DNA from: Lachnospiraceae bacterium
GTDB taxonomy: Bacteria; Bacillota; Clostridia; Lachnospirales; Lachnospiraceae
Direction: 5' to 3'
Length of the DNA: 64,000 nt
NCBI GenBank assembly: GCA_017473905.1
Contig: JAFUJA010000026.1
Span: 1-64,000 of the forward strand
Both the position numbers and the translations under genes were made by a program. The notes under the pieces were generated by a model, which searched no databases, was not told where the DNA came from, and saw only the letters and a list, made by a program, of their open reading frames with translations. This document shows, piece after piece, positions 58,322-64,000 of this stretch (positions within the stretch are counted from its first letter, which is position 1; each line of letters opens with the position of its first letter).

Positions 58322-59677
58322 TTGGAAGAGAAGAGAAGTAGTTTTTCGGGCAAACTTGGTTTTGTCCTTGCGGCAGCAGGAAGTGCGGTAGGTTTGGGTA
58401 ACTTGTGGAGATTCCCTTATCTTGCAGCCCAGCACGGTGGCGGTATTTTTATTCTGGTATATATTATACTGGCGCTTACTTTTGGTTTTTCACTGCTTTT
58501 GATGGAAATTTCCATTGGTCGTAAAACCAAGCAGAGTTCCATTACGGCATATAAAAAATTAAATAAAAAGTTTGGCTTTTTAGGTTATATCGCTGCGTTG
58601 GTTCCTATTTTAATTCTGCCTTATTACTGTGTAATCGGCGGATGGGTACTGAAGTACTGCTGCACTTATTTTACGGGGCAGGGAATTAAGGCTGCAGAGG
58701 AGACATATTTTGGAAGTTTTATTTCCGGAACTTCTGCACCGATGATATTTTTTATTATCTTCCTGGTGCTTACACTTCTGGTAGTACTGGGCGGCGTACA
58801 GAAGGGCGTTGAGCTTGCAAGTAAAATCCTGATGCCCGTGTTGCTGGTTATTATTGTCGGTATCAGCATTTATGTATTCACCATTCCCGGCGCTTTAGAG
58901 GGTGTACGCTATTATCTGTTACCGGATTTTTCTAATTTCTCTATCAGCACCGTATGTGCAGCGATGGGACAGTTGTTCTTCTCCATGTCCATTGCAATGG
59001 GAATCATGGTTTCCTATGGTTCTTATGTAAAAGATGACATCAGCTTAATCGGATGTGTAAACCAGATTGAAATTTTTGATACTGCAGTTGCACTGCTTTC
59101 AGGATTTATTATCGTTCCCGTGGTGTTTGTATTCAGCGGTGAAGCAGGTCTTGCAACAGGTGGTGCGGGCTTGATGTTTGAAACCCTTCCCGTAGTATTT
59201 AAGGATATGCCTTTCGGAAATGTTATCGGTGCAGTATTTTTTGTTCTGGTGTTATTTGCGGCACTGACCAGTTCCATTTCCATTATGGAGGCAATCGTTT
59301 CCATGATTATGGATCGTTTTAAATTAAAACGTTGGGTTACGGTATTGATTACGGCAGGCATTACGGTTGTATTGGGGCTTCCTTCTGCACTGGGCTATGG
59401 TCTTTTAGGAAATATTAATCCTCTGGGTATGGATTTCCTTACCTTCTTTGATTATCTTTCTAACAGCGTTATGATGCCTGTTGTTGCGTTGCTTACCTGT
59501 ATTCTTGTGGGATGGGTTTGCAAAACAAAGGTGATTGAAGACGAGATTACAAAGAATGGGGAGAAATTCTCCCGTCGTATCATTTTTAGGATAATGGTGA
59601 AATATATTGCACCGATTTGTCTGATTGCGATTCTTGTGTACTATACACTGGCGCAGTTCGGATTGGTGAAGTATTAG
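58322..59677 (+). CDS. Sodium-dependent NSS-family transporter
   Basis: 451 residues from TTG 58322 (AAGGAG ~11 bp upstream; no better start fits the N-terminus EEKRSSFSGKLGFVLAAAGS). About 11 membrane helices. The helix-1 signature SAVGLGNLWRFPYLAAQHGG with unwound sodium site, then LLLMEISIGRKT, mark the bacterial LeuT-like SNF group. Takes up an amino acid or related compound with Na+; substrate not readable. Followed by a purine permease gene 22 bp later. Confidence 0.9.
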   Translation: MEEKRSSFSGKLGFVLAAAGSAVGLGNLWRFPYLAAQHGGGIFILVYIILALTFGFSLLLMEISIGRKTKQSSITAYKKLNKKFGFLGYIAALVPILILPYYCVIGGWVLKYCCTYFTGQGIKAAEETYFGSFISGTSAPMIFFIIFLVLTLLVVLGGVQKGVELASKILMPVLLVIIVGISIYVFTIPGALEGVRYYLLPDFSNFSISTVCAAMGQLFFSMSIAMGIMVSYGSYVKDDISLIGCVNQIEIFDTAVALLSGFIIVPVVFVFSGEAGLATGGAGLMFETLPVVFKDMPFGNVIGAVFFVLVLFAALTSSISIMEAIVSMIMDRFKLKRWVTVLITAGITVVLGLPSALGYGLLGNINPLGMDFLTFFDYLSNSVMMPVVALLTCILVGWVCKTKVIEDEITKNGEKFSRRIIFRIMVKYIAPICLIAILVYYTLAQFGLVKY

Positions 59678-59699
59678 AAGGTTAAGGGGAGGTGTTACA

Positions 59700-61106
59700 A
59701 TGCTGAATAAGTTCTTTAAACTGGATGAGAATAAGACCTCGGTAAAAGTGGAAGTGATTGCCGGTTTTACCACGTTTATTACGCTTGCTTATATTCTTAT
59801 CCTGAATCCCCAGATTCTGTCGGAACCCTATGCGATTATGGGGGATGCGGCAATGGCGGAGAAGATTTATAATGGTGTATTTATCGGTACCTGTCTGGGT
59901 GCTTTTATCGGAACGTTTCTATGTGCGGTGTATGCGAAAGTGCCCTTTGCCCAGGCACCGGGCATGGGACTGAATGCTTTCTTTGCATATACGGTAGTGC
60001 TGGGAATGGGATACAGTTATCAGCAGGCTCTGGTGATTGTGCTGATTTCAGGTCTGTTGTTTATTTTTATTACTGCAGTAGGTTTGCGAGAGGCAATAAT
60101 ACGTGCCATACCGCAATGTATTAAAAGTGCCATTACACCGGGTATCGGTTTGTTTATCACAATTATCGGTTTGAAAAATGCCGGCCTTGTGGTGGGAAGT
60201 GATGCAACGCTGGTAACGATGTTAAATTTTGCTGCATGGAGAGAAGAGGGTGTGACACCGGAACAGCTCAATGCAATATTTTGCAGTGTGGTAGCACTTA
60301 TCGGTCTGATTGTGATTGCGGTGCTTTCGTATAAAAAAGTGACTGCATCCATCCTTATCGGAATTGTGGTGGCAACTCTTATCGGAATTCCTCTGGGAGT
60401 CACCAGACTTTCTGCTTTTAAGTTTGATTTGGTGGGACAGGTAAGCGATTTCTTTGAAGTGTCTTTCTTCAAGTTAGATTTTGTGGGATTGTTCCAAGGG
60501 GATAATATTATTGAGACGATTTTTACGGTGGTGATGCTGGTAATCAGCTTCTCTCTTGTAAATATGTTTGACTCCATCGGAACCTTGTTCGGTGCAGCCA
60601 AGCAGGCGGGTCTGGTGGATAAAAACGGCGAAGTGCATCACATGAAACAGGCACTTCTTTCTGATGCGGTGTCTACTGCGGCGGGCGCATTGGTTGGAAC
60701 CTCAACCGTAACTACTATGGTAGAATCCAGTGCCGGTGTTGGCGCAGGCGGTCGTACGGGCTTAACCAGCCTGACCACTTCCCTTCTTTTTGTGGCAGCC
60801 ATTCTTCTTGCTCCCTTCGTGGGAATTGTTCCCATGGCGGCAACAGCTCCTGCATTGATTTTCGTGGGAATGGGAATGCTTGGCAGCATTAAGGACGTGG
60901 ACTTTGACGACATCAGCAATGCATTGCCTTCTTTCTGTACGGTAATTTTTATGCCATTTACCTATTCCATCGCAAACGGTATTGCAATGGGTCTGATTAC
61001 CTTCTGCCTTGTAAAACTTCTTCTTGGCAAAGTAAAGGAAATCAAAGTTCTTACGTGGATAGTGGCGATTGTGTTCATTCTGCGATATGCATTTATGGCA
61101 ATGTAA
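59700..61106 (+). CDS. NCS2 family purine permease (AzgA/PbuG-like)
   Basis: 468 residues, about 12-14 membrane helices. AzgA branch of NCS2: AGFTTFITLAYILILNPQ, AQAPGMGLNAFFAYTVV, MFDSIGTLFGAAKQAG and TSTVTTMVESSAGVGAGGRT. Imports hypoxanthine, guanine or adenine with protons. GGGGAGG site. Ends at terminator 61126-61163. Confidence 0.92.
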   Translation: MLNKFFKLDENKTSVKVEVIAGFTTFITLAYILILNPQILSEPYAIMGDAAMAEKIYNGVFIGTCLGAFIGTFLCAVYAKVPFAQAPGMGLNAFFAYTVVLGMGYSYQQALVIVLISGLLFIFITAVGLREAIIRAIPQCIKSAITPGIGLFITIIGLKNAGLVVGSDATLVTMLNFAAWREEGVTPEQLNAIFCSVVALIGLIVIAVLSYKKVTASILIGIVVATLIGIPLGVTRLSAFKFDLVGQVSDFFEVSFFKLDFVGLFQGDNIIETIFTVVMLVISFSLVNMFDSIGTLFGAAKQAGLVDKNGEVHHMKQALLSDAVSTAAGALVGTSTVTTMVESSAGVGAGGRTGLTSLTTSLLFVAAILLAPFVGIVPMAATAPALIFVGMGMLGSIKDVDFDDISNALPSFCTVIFMPFTYSIANGIAMGLITFCLVKLLLGKVKEIKVLTWIVAIVFILRYAFMAM

Positions 61107-61125
61107 AAGTAATTGAAAATAGTAT

Positions 61126-61163
61126 AAAAAAAGCATGGCAGTTCAAAAATTGCCATGCTTTTT
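61126..61163. terminator. Bidirectional terminator
   Basis: AAAAAGCATGGCA pairs with TGCCATGCTTTTT around a 10-nt loop. Serves the NCS2 gene and the convergent small membrane protein. Confidence 0.9.
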
Positions 61164-61181
61164 ACTTTACAACATATTTAA

Positions 61182-61682
61182 TTACTTCAGGGGCTTAGCG
61201 CCTGCCTTCTCCTGCATCTTTTCGACGCTTCTTTTGAAGAACCCTTTCTTCTTCTGGGGAATGGGCTCTGATTTGCCGTGTAATCCCTTAACCCCCATGA
61301 TATACATACCGCTGATAACTGCCTTTACTTCCTTTTTTACGGGAATGGTATCGAAGATTTTGTCATCGCACATAAGGGTCATAATCTGAGGACCGATTTT
61401 AACTTTGACTGCGTAAACCTTCATGCGGCGTGCCATTTTAGGTGTCTGGTCAATGACTGCCTGGGGAAAACCTGCATCTTTGAATTTGACTTTCTTTTTA
61501 TCAATAATCAGCATGGAAATCGTCTGCTTGTTTGCTTCCAGAAGTTTCTGCTGCTCGTCCTGCTTCTTCTGCATCTTTTTACCAACGAAGTAAAGAACGA
61601 TGGTAGCGATGATGAATACTGCAAGGATGACGATAAGTATAATTGTGCCTGCACTGGGTGCAAGTAAAAGAAAAGGACTCAT
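61182..61682 (-). CDS. Single-span membrane protein of unknown function
   Basis: 166 residues. One N-terminal membrane segment (~10-35, IILIVILAVFIIATIVLYFVG), then a basic coiled region and a small mixed domain (SMLIIDKKKVKFKDAGFP, VYAVKVKIGPQIMTLMCDD), ending in a Lys-rich tail (QKKKGFFKRSVEKMQEKAG). The cytoplasmic C-terminal domain might bind partners at the membrane. GGAGGT site before ATG 61682. I do not recognise the family. Confidence 0.7.
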   Translation of the reverse strand: MSPFLLLAPSAGTIILIVILAVFIIATIVLYFVGKKMQKKQDEQQKLLEANKQTISMLIIDKKKVKFKDAGFPQAVIDQTPKMARRMKVYAVKVKIGPQIMTLMCDDKIFDTIPVKKEVKAVISGMYIMGVKGLHGKSEPIPQKKKGFFKRSVEKMQEKAGAKPLK

Positions 61683-61764
61683 CTGTTACCTCCAATGATT
61701 CATTTTAGCAAAAATCATTTTATCATTTTTTGAAATAAAAGGCAAGGGAAAAACGGAAATCCTG

Positions 61765-61793
61765 TTGTTTGAAAGTGCACAATGTAGTATAAT
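61765..61793 (+). promoter_or_regulatory. Promoter of the NlpC/P60 gene
   Basis: TTGTTT (61765-61770), 17-bp spacer, TATAAT (61788-61793), 34 bp before the start codon. Confidence 0.65.
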
Positions 61794-61826
61794 ACAAGGG
61801 ACTATGAGATGAAGGAGGAATTTGTC

Positions 61827-63011
61827 ATGTATAAAAAACTTTTATATATAATGATATCAGTAGCCCTTGTTACGGTTTTATCTACCCAGAATGTACTTGC
61901 CACTTCCTCTGCAGAAATAAATAAAGAAATTGAAAAGGCACAGAAAGAGAAAGAAAAAGAACAGGAAGAGTTAGAGAAGGTTCAGGAAGAAATCGGGGCC
62001 ATGGAAGAAGAGCAGGAAGAAATTCTGGGCGAAATGGAAGAATTGAGTCTTCAGATTGCGGATATTATGGCAAGTATCGGCGTGCTGGAAGAAGATATTG
62101 CAGCCAAGGAAGAAGAAATAGAAGTTGCCAAAGTGGACCTGGAGGCGGCAATCGAGAAAGAGAATGCCCAGTATCAGGACACAAAGGACCGTATTCAGGT
62201 AATGTATGAGTCCGGCACGGGTTCCTATCTTAATGTTTTACTTGAATCAGACGGGCTGCAGGATTTCCTTACAAGGTGGGAATACGTGCAGATGATGTAT
62301 TCCTATGATAATAAAATGCTTGCGGATTACCAACTTGCCAAGGAAGAGGTAATTACTTTAAAAGAGAATCTGGAAGCGGAAGAATCCGAGCTTTTGGCAG
62401 CAAAAGAGGAGTGCGAGCTGGAGAAAGAAGAACTGGAAGTAAGTCTTGATGGTCTGGAAGAAATCTGTGAAGACTACGAGACACAGCTTGCACAGGTAAA
62501 AAAGCAGGCAGCCGCTTACGAAAAGAAAATCAAAGAACAGAATCAGAAAATTAAAAATTTGGAAAAGCAGAAAAAAGATGCGGAACAGAAAGAAAACAAC
62601 GGAGGGCAGAAGCATACCGGTTCCGCATATGAATTCGACCCTGCCATTATCTGGGCAGCAGAAGGAAGCGATGCAGGAAAAGAGGTTGCGGTCTATGCAA
62701 TCCAGTTCCTGGGCAACCCTTATAAAATGGGCGGTACATCCCTGACAAACGGCACGGACTGCTCCGGTTTTACCCAGTCTGTATATGCCAATTTCGGGGT
62801 GAGCATTCCCCGCACATCCACCCAGCAGAGAAGCTGCGGAACCTCAGTTGCCTATGAGAATGCCCAGCCGGGAGACCTTATCTGTTATGCCGGTCATGTA
62901 GGCATGTACGTAGGTGCAGGCTATATTGTTCACGCAAGCTCTGCGAAGACCGGAATTAAAATTTCCAAGGCTACATACAGAAGTATTCTCGCCGTCAGAC
63001 GTGTTCTTTAA
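61827..63011 (+). CDS. CwlO-like NlpC/P60 endopeptidase with coiled coil
   Basis: 394 residues from ATG 61827 (GAAGGAGGA site). Signal peptide (~1-26, ending NVLATSS), long coiled coil (~30-255, Glu/Lys-rich, with a middle break YESGTGSYLNVLLES) and a C-terminal NlpC/P60 domain: NGTDCSGFTQSVYANFG (catalytic Cys), AGHVGMYVGAGYIVHASS (His). Cuts D-Glu-type peptide bonds in the wall; the coiled coil is the FtsEX-controlled kind seen in CwlO/PcsB. Secreted, monocistronic by promoter. Confidence 0.92.
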   Translation: MYKKLLYIMISVALVTVLSTQNVLATSSAEINKEIEKAQKEKEKEQEELEKVQEEIGAMEEEQEEILGEMEELSLQIADIMASIGVLEEDIAAKEEEIEVAKVDLEAAIEKENAQYQDTKDRIQVMYESGTGSYLNVLLESDGLQDFLTRWEYVQMMYSYDNKMLADYQLAKEEVITLKENLEAEESELLAAKEECELEKEELEVSLDGLEEICEDYETQLAQVKKQAAAYEKKIKEQNQKIKNLEKQKKDAEQKENNGGQKHTGSAYEFDPAIIWAAEGSDAGKEVAVYAIQFLGNPYKMGGTSLTNGTDCSGFTQSVYANFGVSIPRTSTQQRSCGTSVAYENAQPGDLICYAGHVGMYVGAGYIVHASSAKTGIKISKATYRSILAVRRVL

Positions 63012-63077
63012 TCAGAAAACGGCAGTTACAGTTTGCATAAACGTGTCAAAATGGCACGAAAGACGGTACATTTTACC

Positions 63078-63106
63078 TTGATTTCTCAAAATCACTGTGT
63101 TATTAT
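63078..63106 (+). promoter_or_regulatory. Promoter of the P-loop ATPase / oxidoreductase genes
   Basis: TTGATT (63078-63083), 17-bp spacer, TATTAT (63101-63106). Confidence 0.5.
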
Positions 63107-63148
63107 TGGTAAATTGAGATTATTGTGTACCGGAAAGGAAGTGCAGCT

Positions 63149-63862
63149 TTGGCTCAGGACAGAAAATTTTATATTATTTGCGGTCATTATGGCTGCGGCA
63201 AGAGTAATTTTGCTTTGAATCTTGCCATAGAACGGGCTAAAATGGGACGTCGTGTGGTTCTGATGGACCTTGACCTTGTAAATCCGTATTTCCTGTCTTC
63301 CGGCTACAAAGAGAAGCTGGAAAGCATGGGAATCGAAGTGACGGCTCCTTTGTATGCCAACACCAATGTTGACATTCCGGCTCTGCCCGCCAACATGAAC
63401 ATGGTATTCGAAACGGATGCGGATGTTATTATGGACGTAGGCGGTGATGATGCGGGCTCTACTGTTTTGGGACGTTTCCATAAACAGTTATCCAATGTAG
63501 AGTACGAGCTTTTATATGTAATCAATCAATACCGTAATCTGACGGCAACTCCGGAGGAAGCGGTAGAGATTTTAAGAGAAATCCAACAGGCATCCCGCTG
63601 CAAGGCGACAGCCATCGTGGATAATTCTCATCTAAAATATGATACAACCTGGGAAATCAAGGAAAAGGCATTCGCCTATACTGACAAGACGGTTGCATTG
63701 ACCGGACTTCCCTTGTTTGCAACTACGATTCCGAAATTTCTTATGGATAAGGAGGAAGTTACTGCGGGCATCTCCCGTCACGGTGACAGAAACTGGTATC
63801 CGGTGGAAATTTATGTAAAAGCCCCCTGGGAAGTGGGGAATCCGGAATGGGATCGTATATAA
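63149..63862 (+). CDS. MinD/ParA-like P-loop ATPase next to an oxidoreductase
   Basis: 237 residues from TTG 63149, placed by AAAGGAA 8 bp upstream; GTG 63125 is a longer alternative without a site. Deviant Walker A: CGHYGCGKSNFALNLA. Then VVLMDLDLVNPYFLSS and DVIMDVGGDDAG, as in the SIMIBI class. It may act in assembling or supporting the 2-oxoacid oxidoreductase encoded next, as this ATPase often precedes such loci in Clostridia; direct evidence for that role is lacking. 24 bp before the next gene. Confidence 0.78.
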   Translation: MAQDRKFYIICGHYGCGKSNFALNLAIERAKMGRRVVLMDLDLVNPYFLSSGYKEKLESMGIEVTAPLYANTNVDIPALPANMNMVFETDADVIMDVGGDDAGSTVLGRFHKQLSNVEYELLYVINQYRNLTATPEEAVEILREIQQASRCKATAIVDNSHLKYDTTWEIKEKAFAYTDKTVALTGLPLFATTIPKFLMDKEEVTAGISRHGDRNWYPVEIYVKAPWEVGNPEWDRI

Positions 63863-63886
63863 TTAAGAGAAAGTGAGGAAGGCAAA

Positions 63887-64000
63887 ATGGCGAAGATTAC
63901 AGTGAATGAAGCACTGTGCAAAGGCTGCGGACTTTGTGTAGGAGCATGTCCCAAGAAGATTCTTGTTCTTTCCAAGGATCGAATTAATGCAAAAGGATAT
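63887..64000 (+). CDS. 4Fe-4S subunit (delta) of a 2-oxoacid:ferredoxin oxidoreductase, partial
   Basis: Start of a ferredoxin-type subunit, cut by the window end after 38 codons. N-terminal text AKITVNEALCKGCGLCVGAC gives a CxxCxxCxxxC cluster motif. Delta subunits (KorD/VorD type) pass electrons from the alpha/beta core to ferredoxin. GTGAGGA site. The alpha, beta and gamma genes should follow outside the window. Confidence 0.8.
   Translation, partial: MAKITVNEALCKGCGLCVGACPKKILVLSKDRINAKGY

Overview
The window reads as a chromosomal segment of a spore-forming anaerobic Clostridia, most likely Lachnospiraceae. Supporting features are a pyruvate formate-lyase/activase pair with an 8-Fe ferredoxin, a clostridial ATP synthase operon whose c-subunit carries a sodium-type binding signature, spore genes (SipL, a SpoIIQ-like LytM protein, SleB-, CwlD- and YaaH-like wall enzymes), AGGAGG-type ribosome binding sites and intrinsic terminators. 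No tRNA or rRNA gene and no CRISPR array was recognised. The family assignment is an inference from gene content.

Layout. 1-3530 is an AT-rich accessory island: a graveyard of Rhs/polymorphic-toxin 3' cassettes, made of broken Rhs core pieces, start-less toxin tails and four intact small immunity-type genes. 3570-8250 is mostly minus strand: ferredoxin, pflA, pflB, a DUF1858 redox protein (plus strand) and mecA. 8250-8936 is a gene-poor gap. 8937-14805 is a plus-strand run: a GH18 protein, a cell-wall amidase, tsaC, rpiB, a dCMP-deaminase-like protein and a SleB-like hydrolase. A TSUP transporter and a DUF402 protein follow. 16438-23727 is the complete F1Fo ATP synthase operon behind a clear promoter. 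A three-unit palindromic repeat separates it from a methyltransferase and a large membrane-anchored protein of unknown role. Then come pncB (minus), ileS, glgP and an aconitase-like hydratase.

37805-38240 holds what looks like a roughly 430-nt structured RNA ending in a long-stem terminator, just upstream of the SpoIIQ-like gene. 39263-45583 is a compact signalling operon: two membrane-anchored BMP/Med-type ligand-binding proteins, a hybrid histidine kinase and a REC-GGDEF response regulator. This is the best candidate in the window for a little-described system. 45640-53447 carries ddl-murF (peptidoglycan precursor), two envelope proteins and pyrC-pyrK-pyrD (pyrimidine synthesis). 53564-53988 is an array of eight 53-bp hairpin repeats. 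The rest holds sipL and an unknown gene (minus), ispE, two small genes with an unusual overlap, an NSS symporter, an NCS2 purine permease, a single-span membrane protein (minus), a CwlO-like NlpC/P60 hydrolase, a P-loop ATPase, and the start of a 2-oxoacid:ferredoxin oxidoreductase locus cut by the window end.

The gene starts given here were chosen from ribosome binding sites, so several are shorter than the longest possible reading frame. Product names come from motif and family recognition by eye; no database search was run.
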